From: Morganella morganii
GTDB lineage: Bacteria; Pseudomonadota; Gammaproteobacteria; Enterobacterales; Enterobacteriaceae
NCBI RefSeq assembly: GCF_019402645.1
Contig: NZ_VKKS01000001.1
Location: 433,450 to 497,449 of the forward strand
DNA length: 64,000 nucleotides
Reading direction: 5' to 3'
The notes under the pieces were generated by a model, which was not told the DNA's origin, did not search any database, and worked only from the letters and a program-made list of their open reading frames with translations. Shown here one piece after another: positions 1 to 9,514 of this stretch; within the stretch, counting starts at the first letter, position 1; each line of letters opens with the position of its first letter. Position numbers and translations under genes: made by a program.

Positions 1-672
1 TACGCATGGTCAAACGCCGCGTATGCAATGGCTGTGAACATCAACCGCTCATTCAAGCATTTTGGCTGGTGTACGCTTATCCGCGGCGTGGAAAGTGGTG
101 GTGTGGTTGAAAACCTGCCTTGCCATACCTTCCCGAGCGATGACGGCGGCGTGGACATGAAATGTCCGACAGAAATTGCGATTTCTGACCGCCGTGAAGC
201 GGAACTGTCCAAAAACGGTTTCATTCCGTTAATTCACCGTAAAAACACAGACTATGCTGCATTTATCGGAGCTCAGTCCCTGCAGAAACCTGCGGAATAC
301 TATGATCCGGATGCAACGGCTAACGCCAACCTGTCAGCACGTCTGCCGTACATGTTCGCCTGCTCCCGTTTCGCGCATTATCTGAAATGTATCGTCCGTG
401 ACAAGATCGGTTCATTCAAAGAGCGTGATGACATGCAGAAATGGCTGAACGACTGGCTGATGAACTACGTTGACGGGGATCCGGCTAACTCTTCTCAGGA
501 AACAAAAGCACGCCGTCCGCTGGCTGCCGCAGAGGTGGTGGTTGAGGATGTGGAAGGGAACCCGGGTTACTACCAGGCGAAATTCTTCCTGCGTCCGCAC
601 TTCCAGCTGGAAGGTCTGACTGTTTCTTTACGTATGGTCGCTAAATTACCTTCACTGAAAGGTGCAGCGTAA
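1..672 (+). CDS. tssC: T6SS sheath large subunit TssC/VipB, C-terminal part (5' end outside window)
   Basis: The reading frame is open from base 1, so the start lies upstream; about 223 C-terminal residues are visible. They show the TssC C-terminal sheath domain: a YAWSNAAYAM stretch, the FGWCTLIRGVESGGVVENLP segment and a C-terminal half that carries the fold seen in contractile sheaths. TssC pairs with TssB to form the cytoplasmic contractile sheath that propels the Hcp tube. tssB is expected just upstream but cannot be seen. hcp follows after a 169-base gap containing a strong hairpin, so the two are probably co-transcribed but separately controlled. Family assignment is firm; the full length is unknown. 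Confidence 0.95.
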   Translation, partial: YAWSNAAYAMAVNINRSFKHFGWCTLIRGVESGGVVENLPCHTFPSDDGGVDMKCPTEIAISDRREAELSKNGFIPLIHRKNTDYAAFIGAQSLQKPAEYYDPDATANANLSARLPYMFACSRFAHYLKCIVRDKIGSFKERDDMQKWLNDWLMNYVDGDPANSSQETKARRPLAAAEVVVEDVEGNPGYYQAKFFLRPHFQLEGLTVSLRMVAKLPSLKGAA

Positions 673-775
673 TCGCGTCCTGAAACAATATTCTCTCGCT
701 TCACAAAGGGAATAGCAGTTCATTGCCGGTGAGAACCATAAGGATAGCAGGTTCGGTATCCGGCATAACAAAAGT

Positions 776-798
776 GGTAACCACAGGGTGTGGTTACC
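776..798 (+). other. Intercistronic hairpin between tssC and hcp
   Basis: A perfect 10-bp stem (GGTAACCACA paired with TGTGGTTACC) closes a GGG loop. No T-tract follows, so it is not a typical intrinsic terminator. It sits 43 bases before the hcp start and could be a processing or stabilising element that raises hcp mRNA over tssC. That role is inference. Confidence 0.5.
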
Positions 799-841
799 TG
801 TCAAAGTAATTTGATTAATGCATTAATAAGAGGAAATACAG

Positions 842-1327
842 ATGGCTCAAGATATGTTTTTAAGAATCGCAGGCATCGATGGTGAAGCACTGGATCACGC
901 ACACAAGGATGAAATTGAAGTTCTGTCATGGCGCTGGGGTGTAAACCAGCAGTCCAACATGCACAGTGGTTCAGGTGGTGGTTCCGGTAAAGCAACTGTG
1001 GAAGATTTCACATTTGTTCACTATACCGATAAAGCAAGTCCGAACCTGCTGAGCTACTGCTTATCTGGTAAACACATCAAAGATATCCAGTTTACTGTCC
1101 GTAAAGCGGGTGGTACTCCGCTGGAATATCTGATCATCAAATTTGCTGATGTTATCATCACTGATGTTGCAATGCAGGGTTCTATCGAAGACGAGAGCCG
1201 TCCGCGTGAAGTGGTTAAATTCTCCTTCACTAAGATGACTCAGGAATATGTTATCCAGAATGCTGAAGGTAACAAAGCAGGTACTATCGCAGCTACCTAC
1301 GATGTTAAAGCTAACCTGATCAGCTGA
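842..1327 (+). CDS. hcp: T6SS tube protein Hcp (TssD)
   Basis: This 161-residue protein is of normal Hcp length and belongs to the Hcp1 family (PF05638). Hcp forms hexameric rings that stack inside the TssBC sheath and carry small effectors. Visible family features are the N-terminal FLRIAGIDGEALD strand, a glycine/serine-rich loop near residues 42-50, FTFVHYTDKASPNL, and the VKFSFTKMTQEY segment near the C-terminus. A purine-rich ribosome site (AGAGGAAA) lies just before the ATG. The gene is followed at once by a strong terminator, so it probably has the most abundant transcript of the cluster. It differs clearly from the second Hcp at 61,707. Confidence 0.97.
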   Translation: MAQDMFLRIAGIDGEALDHAHKDEIEVLSWRWGVNQQSNMHSGSGGGSGKATVEDFTFVHYTDKASPNLLSYCLSGKHIKDIQFTVRKAGGTPLEYLIIKFADVIITDVAMQGSIEDESRPREVVKFSFTKMTQEYVIQNAEGNKAGTIAATYDVKANLIS

Positions 1328-1346
1328 TAACATTTTATGTTGGAAT

Positions 1347-1376
1347 AAAACCTGCTGTTTCAGGACAGCAGGTTTT
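1347..1376 (+). terminator. Rho-independent terminator after hcp
   Basis: The stem AAAACCTGCTGT / ACAGCAGGTTTT has a 6-base loop (TTCAGG) and ends in a run of T. It lies 20 bases after the hcp stop and before tssJ, so downstream tss genes depend on read-through or on a promoter in the AT-rich 1380-1498 gap. Confidence 0.9.
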
Positions 1377-1498
1377 TATCCCCGACAATCATTTTTATAC
1401 ATATTTAATTGTTTGCAATTTACGATGGCGGACAATATTATTAATTAATCTTAGTTGTTTATACATATAAGCATTTTCATAATGCCAGGCATGGTTAT

Positions 1499-2059
1499 AT
1501 GTCCAATAATACAGAAAAAAAACATACCCTATTTAAGGTAACGAATATCCTGTGTGTCCTGGTAATATCCTTTCTGATTACAGGGTGCAGTTTTTTCAGT
1601 ACTTCAAAATCAACCCCGTCTGAAGCTGACTCCGCATCAGAACTAAAGATTAGTTTAGTGGCCAGCGCTGAAATTAATAAAAGTAAAAACCAATTGCCAT
1701 CACCACTAAACATATTTGTTTATGCTGTTAAATCTAAACAATCGTTTTTAAGTACGGATTATTTAACGTATTTATATAAAAACAAACCTAATCCTGAAAA
1801 TGAAATGCTTATTATGGAATATATTATCAGGCCGGGTGAGACAAAAGTTATCGATTACAAGGTTAATTCGGAATTTCCCTATATCGGGGTGATTGCAGCT
1901 TACAAAGATATCAGTAACGCCAAATGGAGCGCCGTATATCCGTTATCAAATTTGCGCGGCGCAACATGGACTGAAAAGTATATTTTATTTACCGAGCCTG
2001 AACATGAAATTAAAGTCTTATTTTCAAATTCAGTTGTGTCAATCAAAGAGAATGGATGA
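1499..2059 (+). CDS. tssJ: T6SS outer-membrane lipoprotein TssJ
   Basis: This 186-residue protein carries a basic N-terminus, a hydrophobic stretch (about residues 13-28) and the lipobox LITGC, so it should be lipidated near Cys30. TssJ anchors the TssJLM membrane complex to the outer membrane by binding the periplasmic end of TssM. The mature part has the expected small beta-sandwich features, including LNIFVYAVKSKQSF and a conserved RPGETKVIDY segment. It precedes tssK by three bases, which fits translational coupling. The DNA is more AT-rich than its neighbours and follows the hcp terminator. Confidence 0.88.
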   Translation: MSNNTEKKHTLFKVTNILCVLVISFLITGCSFFSTSKSTPSEADSASELKISLVASAEINKSKNQLPSPLNIFVYAVKSKQSFLSTDYLTYLYKNKPNPENEMLIMEYIIRPGETKVIDYKVNSEFPYIGVIAAYKDISNAKWSAVYPLSNLRGATWTEKYILFTEPEHEIKVLFSNSVVSIKENG

Positions 2060-2062
2060 GTT

Positions 2063-3409
2063 GTGAGAACAAATAAAGTCGTATGGAGTGAGGGACTGTT
2101 CCTGCGCCCTCAGCTATTCCAACAGCAAGAACGTTATTTTGAATATATTGCTCATAAACGTGCAGCGACCATTAGTCCGTTCTTCTGGGGTTTTGCACAA
2201 TACGAGATTGATCGTGAGGCATTGTCTTATGGCAAGCTGGTCTTACGTTCAGGGCAGGGGGTTTTCCCTGATGGTACGCCATTCGGGATCCCGGGCCATG
2301 ATGAGCAGCCTGAACCTTTAACCATTACAGCCGAGCATCTCGGAAAGATGATTTATCTGGCTGTACCGCTGCGTCTTGATAACAGTGATGAAACGATTTT
2401 TGATGAATTTGATGCCAGTTCATTAGCCCGTTTCACCTCGTTTGAAGAAGAAATTAATGATACTAACGCTGTGCGTCAGGGACCGAAACCGATCCAGCTG
2501 GCACGTATGCGTCTTCGTCTGATGCCGGAAACGGAAATGACGGAATCATGGATTGGTATTGCTCTGGCGAAAGTCAAAGCTATCCAGCCGGACGGCAGTG
2601 TATTGCTGCATTTTGAGGATCATATCCCGCCGGTTACCGGTTATGCGGCCAACTACCTGCTGATGGAGTGGATCACCCACTTAAACGGGCTGGTAAAAAT
2701 GCGGGCGGATATGCTGGCATCCCGTCTGGCATCCAGTGACGGCAAAGCCAGCGCCAGTGCGGAAGTGGTTGACTATCTGTTATTACAGATCTTCAACAAA
2801 TATGAGCCGATCTTAAACCATCTGCGCCATATCCCGGAAACCGCACCGATTGTGATTTATGAGGAACTGGCTAAGTTTGCCGGCGAATTATCCACATTTC
2901 TGCGGGCGAAAACACGCCGGCCGAATGTGGCGCCGGGCTATGACCACGCCAACCTGTATGCTTCTATCCGCCCGCTGGTGGATGAAGTACACGGCCTGCT
3001 GAACCAGATGCTGGTGCGTTCCGGTCAGAGTATTCCGCTGGTGCGCCAGGAGCATGGTGTCTGGACAGCATCGGTTATTCCGAGCGAACTGCGCGGGTTC
3101 TCCAACCTGGTACTTGCCGCATCATCGCAGCTGCCGCTGGATGTTATGCAGCATCAGTTTGTGGCACAGACCAAAATCAGCTCGCCGCATAAACTCCAGG
3201 AACTGGTACGTTCTCACCTGCCGGGTCTGATTTTACGCAATCTGCCGGTTCCGCCGAGACAAATACCTTATACCTCCGGTTATCTGTACTTTGAACTGAT
3301 GAAGCAGGGGCCTTACTGGGAAAATATTCTCAACAGCGGTTCTCTTGCCCTTCACGTTGCAGGGGACTTCCCGGGGATACGGCTTGAGCTTTGGGGCGTG
3401 AGGGATTAA
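2063..3409 (+). CDS. tssK: T6SS baseplate protein TssK
   Basis: The protein has 448 residues, typical of TssK (VasE/ImpJ family). The signature opening NKVVWSEGLFLRPQLFQQQ is complete from a GTG start. TssK trimers connect the baseplate (TssEFG, VgrG) to the membrane complex TssJLM. Further family features are the FFWGF block and a C-terminal domain ending with RLELWGVRD. The stop codon overlaps the ATG of tssL (TAATG), showing operon coupling. GTG is preferred because the conserved N-terminus begins there and no upstream start is available after the tssJ stop. Confidence 0.96.
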   Translation: MRTNKVVWSEGLFLRPQLFQQQERYFEYIAHKRAATISPFFWGFAQYEIDREALSYGKLVLRSGQGVFPDGTPFGIPGHDEQPEPLTITAEHLGKMIYLAVPLRLDNSDETIFDEFDASSLARFTSFEEEINDTNAVRQGPKPIQLARMRLRLMPETEMTESWIGIALAKVKAIQPDGSVLLHFEDHIPPVTGYAANYLLMEWITHLNGLVKMRADMLASRLASSDGKASASAEVVDYLLLQIFNKYEPILNHLRHIPETAPIVIYEELAKFAGELSTFLRAKTRRPNVAPGYDHANLYASIRPLVDEVHGLLNQMLVRSGQSIPLVRQEHGVWTASVIPSELRGFSNLVLAASSQLPLDVMQHQFVAQTKISSPHKLQELVRSHLPGLILRNLPVPPRQIPYTSGYLYFELMKQGPYWENILNSGSLALHVAGDFPGIRLELWGVRD

Positions 3410-4791
3410 TGAACCTGTTCAATGACAATTACGGTAATGATGACGATCAGGACAAAAAAGGTCCTGACGGCGCATTAACGGATCATCAGGAAGAGCAATC
3501 CCCCCAGTCAATGGGGGCATTTCTGCATGATGACGGCAGTTTCTTTGCGCCGCTGGACAGTGATCCGCTGGGCAATGACGAAATTGATTACCGTGATCTT
3601 GCTATTAAAAGTGAAAGTATCCAGGCTCGGATCCAGCGTGTCAGCCGGGCAGAAGATCCGTTACTTGAGGCTGTACAGCCGCTGCTGAGGGCACTCAGTG
3701 AACTGCCTGAGCAGGTTTCTGACCTGAAACAGGTGGAGATCCTCAAAAAGAGTCTGAAAAACGAAATTGCCACTTTTACTGCGGTATGTGATGCCGTGAG
3801 TATTCCGTGGCAGAAAATGGCAATTATCCGTTATGCCATTTGTACCGCGATCGATGAATCTATTCACTCCAAAGCCTGGGGGCTGGCTTCCGGCTGGTCG
3901 CAGAGTAACCTGCTGAACCACTTTGAAGGGGATAACGACGGGGGGAACAAATTCTTCCTGCTGATCGGCCGTTTGTCCATGAACCCGCAGGAATATACCG
4001 ATGTGCTGGACATTCTGTCCCGTATTCTCGGCCTCGGGTTTGAAGGTCGTTACAGTATTATCGAAAACGGTGATCGCCAGCTGAATAAAATCCGCCAGCG
4101 TCTGCTGTCGTTACAGCAGAGTACCCGTGACTCTGTGCCGGCAGCATTATCGCCGAATGCGACAGTGACCCAGGAAGATCATGAAGTGCGCCGGATTTAT
4201 CTGCCGGTTCGTATTTCACTGATTATCTCAGCGTTTATTCTGATTAGTCTGTTCTCCGTCTTTAAATACTGGCTATCCGTTGACCTCGGGGAATTTAACG
4301 ACCGGGCGGCGTCACTGAAACGCGGCGATCTGAAACATACCCAGCTGGCGGTCAGTGTACCACGGTTGCGTCTGGCTATTCTGCTCAAGGATGAAATTGC
4401 CAAAGGTCTGGTTGAGGTGGATGAAACCGGTCCGCAAAGTATTGTGACGTTCCGGGGTGATGCAATGTTCCTTTCCGGACGAAAAGAAGTCAAACCTGAA
4501 ATGGACAAAATCCTCACCCGTGTGGCTGATGAAGTGAAGCGTGTTGACGGTAAGGTGGTTATTACCGGGCACACGGATAATGTGCCTATAGGACGGGCTA
4601 AGTTTGCCAGTAACGAGGAGCTCTCGCTGAAACGTGCTGAATCTGTGGGGGACTTCTTTGTGAAATCAGGGATCCCGGCGCAGGGTATTGAGACAAAAGG
4701 CGTGGGAGCTTCACAACCGATCAGCAGTAATAAAGATGAACAAGGGCGTGCGCTTAACCGTCGCGTTGTCGTTTATGTTACCTATCTGTGA
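3409..4791 (+). CDS. tssL: T6SS inner-membrane protein TssL with C-terminal OmpA domain
   Basis: About 460 residues. An acidic N-terminus (1-60) is followed by a DotU/IcmH cytoplasmic domain (about 65-250), one transmembrane helix (around residues 270-290, LIISAFILISLFSVF) and a periplasmic OmpA-like peptidoglycan-binding domain (about 350-460) with the VVITGHTDN and NRRVVVYV motifs. TssL is part of the TssJLM membrane complex. The OmpA extension is a known variant that lets TssL grip peptidoglycan itself. The ATG at 3409 overlaps the tssK stop; a TTG 18 bases upstream is open but less likely. Confidence 0.95.
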   Translation: MNLFNDNYGNDDDQDKKGPDGALTDHQEEQSPQSMGAFLHDDGSFFAPLDSDPLGNDEIDYRDLAIKSESIQARIQRVSRAEDPLLEAVQPLLRALSELPEQVSDLKQVEILKKSLKNEIATFTAVCDAVSIPWQKMAIIRYAICTAIDESIHSKAWGLASGWSQSNLLNHFEGDNDGGNKFFLLIGRLSMNPQEYTDVLDILSRILGLGFEGRYSIIENGDRQLNKIRQRLLSLQQSTRDSVPAALSPNATVTQEDHEVRRIYLPVRISLIISAFILISLFSVFKYWLSVDLGEFNDRAASLKRGDLKHTQLAVSVPRLRLAILLKDEIAKGLVEVDETGPQSIVTFRGDAMFLSGRKEVKPEMDKILTRVADEVKRVDGKVVITGHTDNVPIGRAKFASNEELSLKRAESVGDFFVKSGIPAQGIETKGVGASQPISSNKDEQGRALNRRVVVYVTYL

Positions 4792-4799
4792 GTTATAAA

Positions 4800-7700
4800 A
4801 TGTCATTCTGGAATCGAACATTTGCACTGCGGTTTTTAAAAAGATTTTTGATATTTCTCTTCTTTTTATTAGCAGCCGCCATCATATGGTACCTGGGACC
4901 GACATTCGGCTATGGTGAGATTCGTCCGCTTGAAGATGCAGTACCGCGGATCATCTTCATTGTTCTGCTGGCTGTTATATTTATCGGACTTTGGTGCCGT
5001 GTTCCCTGTTTTCTGCTGGGGGTACTGACGCTCTGCGTGACATTCTGGGTATTTTCACCCTATTTGCTGCTCGGTGAGTCCTATCCGTTTGAGGAAACCA
5101 CACCCCGCCTGATTGTTATCGGGGTCATTACGCTGGTGACACTGCTGTACTGTGTCTGGCTGTTGATCTCTATGCTGCGTTTCAACCCGGAAAAGCTGGA
5201 TCGCTTTTTTAAGAAAAGCAAAATTGACCCAGTCCGTGCCGGTGAGCATTACCGGGAAGTTGTCGCCGTTATCAATAATGCGGCACGTTATGTAGCGTAT
5301 ACAGGCAGTAAGATCTCCCGCTGGAGTCACTTCTGGCGTCCGAAAAAAGTAGTTTATGATCTGCCGTGGTATATGATGCTGGGTCCGAAGGACGCCGGTA
5401 AAACCACTGCGGTTCTGTCATCCGGTCAGGAATTCCCGTTACCGGAACAATTGCTGCGCGTTTCCAGAGAAAGCACGCCGACCGCTAACTGCGAATGCTG
5501 GTTTACCAACGAAGCTATATTTGTTGATACCTCCGGTAAATACATTGATGAGGCAGATGAAAACGCGGGTGAATGGGAAGCGCTGGTTAAGGCGATTAAG
5601 AAAAACCGCCCGCTGAAATCACTCAACGGTGTGGTGGTAACCATCCCGGTTACTGACCTGATGGGCAAAGATAAGAAAGAGCTGTACGCATTATCATCAA
5701 AATTCAGAACACAACTGGATATGCTGCGCCATGAATTGGGGGTACGTTTCCCGGTGTATGTGGTGATCACCAAGATGGATATGGTGTCCGGTTTTGATGA
5801 ATACTTCCGGTCGCTGACCGTGGAAGAGCGTGACCAGATCTGGGGCTTTACCCTGCCGTTTGGTGAGAAAAAGAAAAAATCTGATGCGATTGTCGAGATC
5901 CGCGATATGCTGCGCAATGAGTTGTCTGCGCTGGAGATCCGCCTCGATAAAGACATGACCGCGCGTATGCTGGATGAATATGATGTCACCACGCGTAAAC
6001 GCATGTATCAGTTGCCGCAGGACTTCCGGTTACTGGCGGATTCCATCACCGAGTTTGGTCAGAACGTCTTCTCGCCGTCCCGTTATGATGATACGCAGAA
6101 GTTTACTTCTTTACGCGGTATCTATTTCGCCAGCAGCACGCAGTCAACCATGCAGTCTCTGCTGAACCCGAACACCATTGTTCAGAAATGGCGGGATATG
6201 GCAAACAGCCTGGGGGATGTGGTTACTGATAAAGCGGAAGATACGGAAGATCGCCTGGTTCAGGAAACCGTCAACGGTAAGCATTTCTTCCTGAAGCAGC
6301 TGTTTGAGAACTTTATCCGTGATCGCAACCTGGTGCGTTACAACCTGGCGCTGACTGCCAAGTACCGTTTCCAGACACTGGCCGGTCACCTGCTGACAAT
6401 TCTGCTGACTGTCTGGCTCTGTTATGCACTGGTGACCAGTTATCATAACAACCGCAACTATCTGGATGATGCAACCGTGAAAGTGGAGCAGGTATCCACG
6501 ATGCTGGATGAGTATCTGGATAATAACAGTGATGGCCTGCTGGCGAAGATGCTCTCACTGACTCAGGATATACCGGTGCTGGGCGTGTTTGACTTTAAAG
6601 ATCCGCGTCTGTCTTATCGTTACGGCCTGTATGTCGGTTTTGACCTTCGTGAGGAATCAGACAGGATTTATCAGTATTTTCTGCAACGCTGGATGCTGTT
6701 CTCACTTGAGCGGATGGCCGAAAAATCCCTGCTTGATGCAGTGACCGCAGATGATTCAGATGTCATTTACGACAAGCTGAAAACATATCTGATGCTGCAT
6801 GGTGAAGGGAAATTTGATAAAGATTACCTGATTAAAACGCTGACGGAAGAAGCACAGGCAAACCGGATGATCGAAAACTACGGTCAGACCATCGTCTTTG
6901 TTTCTCATCTGGAGGAGTTGTTCAACAATCCGCAGTGGAGCCGGTACAACCCTGAAATTAATGACCGCCTTGTGGCCGCCGCGCGCGTGGTTCTGCAAAA
7001 AAAGCCGCTAGCCTCTCGCCTGTACCAGAAAGTTAAAGAACAGGCGATGACGGAGGCGCCTGAAAATATAACACTGAACAAGCTGGCCGGTGAACAGCTG
7101 GGCAGTATTCTGGAAATCAGTGATGAATCACTGGCACTGAACGGTATTCCCGGCATTTTTACCAATGCCGGGTATCATCAGGTTTTTAAAAAAAAACTGA
7201 CGGAGTACGTGAAGAATATCCGGAGTGAAGACAGCTGGATCACGGGGCAAAAAATTGAAAGTAAAGGGCGTAAAGTTGATATTAAACAACTGGACGGCTT
7301 TTATATGACGGAGACAGAAGAAGCGGTTCTGAAACTGTATCTTCAGGAGTATGTATCAGTCTGGAATCAGTTCCTCAACGGCATTCAGCTGAAGAAAATC
7401 GTGCCGGATGCGGCCGTGGGAAACGATACAACATTTGATATGTACGCTTTGCAAATCCTCAGTGCGCCGGATTCACCGCTGATTGATATGATTACGCAGA
7501 TCGGTCATGAAACGGCGTTATCTATTGACTTTGCCAAACAGGAATCGGAATTGCCGGATCTTTCCAAAACCCAGGCAGGGCGGAACCTGACAACCGGGCG
7601 TATGGGATCGGTCACCCGTAACCTGAAAGATATTCAGACTGTTAAGGATGCGCTGTCACAGCGGGAAACAAAAATCCTGTATGACAATGTGGATCGCCGT

Positions 7701-8702
7701 TTCTCGGCACTGCACCGCTTAATCAATCTGGATACATCGCCGCAGCCCGGGAACCGGAGGATACAGGCCGGACAGGGCGCGGATAACGGACTGAATAAAA
7801 TCATAAGTATGCTGGGGGATCAGTATAACTACCTGGTGATTACCGAATCGGCGATGGAGGACGGCAGTGCGCTGCCTTACCCGTCAGAAGCGGAAAAACG
7901 CCTGAAAGCGGAATCGCGGCTCTGGCCGGCACCGCTCAAAGCGATCATTATGCCGCTGCTGGGAGGAATATCCGTAAAGCTCAGTCAGCAGTTCACACTG
8001 CAAACTAATGAAGCAGTTAAAATGGAATTAGGCGACATGTGTGTCGCCTCTTTTCAGGGCAGCTATCCCTTTGCGGACAGTGAAGAGGAAGTCAGCCTTG
8101 AGGAATTCGAAGTTTTCTTCGGGCCTAACGGTATAGTGGATTCTTACTATAAAGAGAACCTGGAAAAGCTGGTGGATACCAGCGTGTCACCATGGCGCTA
8201 TAAACGGGAAGATTTACGCGGAAATGAAGACCGGGAGGTGCTGCGTTTTTTCGAACAGGCCCGGGAGATCAAGAAAGCTTTTTTTCGTAACGGGATGAGT
8301 GAGAATGTTTCTTTCAGTTTTACCGCAAGTATCCCGGGATTGTCGCCGCGGATTTTGCAGTTTGGTATTAATATTAACGGAACAGCGCTGACCTATAAAC
8401 ACGGGCCGGTCTGGCCTAAGGTATTTAAATGGCCGGAGCAGGATACTGAAAATACAATTACGATGAATGCTGTTTCCGCAGATAATTCGGAAAGCACTGA
8501 AGAACGGGTGCTGATGGGGGAGTGGGCGCTGCTGCACTGGATGGATATGGCGAACGAACAAAAAAATACATCAGCGGCTAAACAGACACTGATTTACCGG
8601 CTGGGTGATCAGAAGGTCAGTATAAATATCAACGGATTAAATTATAAAGGAAAGCCGGTTAATAAAATGCTGAAGAACTTCAAATGTCCGGTAAATATTT
8701 AA
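4800..8702 (+). CDS. tssM: T6SS membrane core protein TssM (IcmF family)
   Basis: About 1,300 residues, the usual size for IcmF/TssM. Hydrophobic helices occur near residues 10-30, 45-65, 65-90 and 105-125. A cytoplasmic NTPase-like domain carries a Walker A motif GPKDAGKTT near residue 198. Another membrane segment lies near 530 (LLTILLTVWLCYALV), followed by a long periplasmic region that meets TssJ. The start is uncertain: a GTG at 4788 makes a GTGA overlap with the tssL stop, whereas the ATG at 4800 has a weak GTGAG site eight bases upstream; I chose the ATG. TssM bridges the inner and outer membranes in the secretion complex. Confidence 0.95.
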   Translation: MSFWNRTFALRFLKRFLIFLFFLLAAAIIWYLGPTFGYGEIRPLEDAVPRIIFIVLLAVIFIGLWCRVPCFLLGVLTLCVTFWVFSPYLLLGESYPFEETTPRLIVIGVITLVTLLYCVWLLISMLRFNPEKLDRFFKKSKIDPVRAGEHYREVVAVINNAARYVAYTGSKISRWSHFWRPKKVVYDLPWYMMLGPKDAGKTTAVLSSGQEFPLPEQLLRVSRESTPTANCECWFTNEAIFVDTSGKYIDEADENAGEWEALVKAIKKNRPLKSLNGVVVTIPVTDLMGKDKKELYALSSKFRTQLDMLRHELGVRFPVYVVITKMDMVSGFDEYFRSLTVEERDQIWGFTLPFGEKKKKSDAIVEIRDMLRNELSALEIRLDKDMTARMLDEYDVTTRKRMYQLPQDFRLLADSITEFGQNVFSPSRYDDTQKFTSLRGIYFASSTQSTMQSLLNPNTIVQKWRDMANSLGDVVTDKAEDTEDRLVQETVNGKHFFLKQLFENFIRDRNLVRYNLALTAKYRFQTLAGHLLTILLTVWLCYALVTSYHNNRNYLDDATVKVEQVSTMLDEYLDNNSDGLLAKMLSLTQDIPVLGVFDFKDPRLSYRYGLYVGFDLREESDRIYQYFLQRWMLFSLERMAEKSLLDAVTADDSDVIYDKLKTYLMLHGEGKFDKDYLIKTLTEEAQANRMIENYGQTIVFVSHLEELFNNPQWSRYNPEINDRLVAAARVVLQKKPLASRLYQKVKEQAMTEAPENITLNKLAGEQLGSILEISDESLALNGIPGIFTNAGYHQVFKKKLTEYVKNIRSEDSWITGQKIESKGRKVDIKQLDGFYMTETEEAVLKLYLQEYVSVWNQFLNGIQLKKIVPDAAVGNDTTFDMYALQILSAPDSPLIDMITQIGHETALSIDFAKQESELPDLSKTQAGRNLTTGRMGSVTRNLKDIQTVKDALSQRETKILYDNVDRRFSALHRLINLDTSPQPGNRRIQAGQGADNGLNKIISMLGDQYNYLVITESAMEDGSALPYPSEAEKRLKAESRLWPAPLKAIIMPLLGGISVKLSQQFTLQTNEAVKMELGDMCVASFQGSYPFADSEEEVSLEEFEVFFGPNGIVDSYYKENLEKLVDTSVSPWRYKREDLRGNEDREVLRFFEQAREIKKAFFRNGMSENVSFSFTASIPGLSPRILQFGININGTALTYKHGPVWPKVFKWPEQDTENTITMNAVSADNSESTEERVLMGEWALLHWMDMANEQKNTSAAKQTLIYRLGDQKVSININGLNYKGKPVNKMLKNFKCPVNI

Positions 8703-8807
8703 ATAGTAGGTATTTATAATTAAGATTATTCTTTTGCTTATTTAATTGTGGACTTTTCCTATTAATTATCAGAGCGATTTCCTTATATTGATAAATGGCT
8801 GCTTATT

Positions 8808-9464
8808 ATGAAAATAAAGACAATTTTCTCAGGATTGGGAAATAGTTCAGGAAGAAAAAGAATTAAGGGTAATCACGTAATTCATCGTGTTATCCGCCAG
8901 TGCAGCCGGTTAAATATCAATCAGTCGCTTAACAGCAGAGTGATTATCGGGCAATTCCCGTGGTGCTTTGTTGTACCGGAATCAGAAAACAAAGATGTGT
9001 TTTATCTCGGTGCTTTCAGTTTCCTCAGTGATGATAAATGTCTTGTTTTGTACACAAAGGCAACAGATAAGTTGACTATCAAGCACCTGAGTACGATATC
9101 AAATGTTATTTTCTGGTGTTCCCGGATAATCGCATTTCATATTGAAAATGAAAATTGTGTGATCGATGAAAAGAAATTAAGAGACTGGGTTACGTCGCTG
9201 CAAAGATATTACTCTCCCCTGTGGGAATCGGTTCTCCTGAAACCCCGGTTTCAGTTTAAGAACAATTTGGATGTTCTGGTATCTGAAATGACGTACACGG
9301 ATTGTAATATCAATGACAATGGAGGAGTTAGCGCGATGCCATGGATGAATTGGCCTTATTGTATTAAGTCTTTTGACTCTGCCTGGCTATGGCGTCTGAA
9401 TCGGCAGGGAAACATTTTAGACTCATTTAAGATAGATATCAGAAACACGGATGTCTCCGTTTAA
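8808..9464 (+). CDS. Unknown protein encoded inside the T6SS cluster
   Basis: The 218-residue product is not recognised. It is soluble, with a basic N-terminus (GNSSGRKRIKGNHVIHRVIRQ), several aromatic residues and no signal peptide or transmembrane helix. A segment around 45-115 (FPWCFVVPE, VFYLGAFSF, VIFWCSRIIAF) looks like mixed alpha/beta core. It lies between tssM and vgrG in the same direction, with about 105 and 50 base gaps. The DNA is AT-richer than tssM or vgrG. A T6SS accessory, adaptor or regulatory role is inferred from position only; it lacks the usual TagF or TssA hallmarks. Confidence 0.6.
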   Translation: MKIKTIFSGLGNSSGRKRIKGNHVIHRVIRQCSRLNINQSLNSRVIIGQFPWCFVVPESENKDVFYLGAFSFLSDDKCLVLYTKATDKLTIKHLSTISNVIFWCSRIIAFHIENENCVIDEKKLRDWVTSLQRYYSPLWESVLLKPRFQFKNNLDVLVSEMTYTDCNINDNGGVSAMPWMNWPYCIKSFDSAWLWRLNRQGNILDSFKIDIRNTDVSV

Positions 9465-9514
9465 TTATGTACTTAATACAAATTTGATTTGTATCAAACC
9501 AATTAGGTGTGAAT

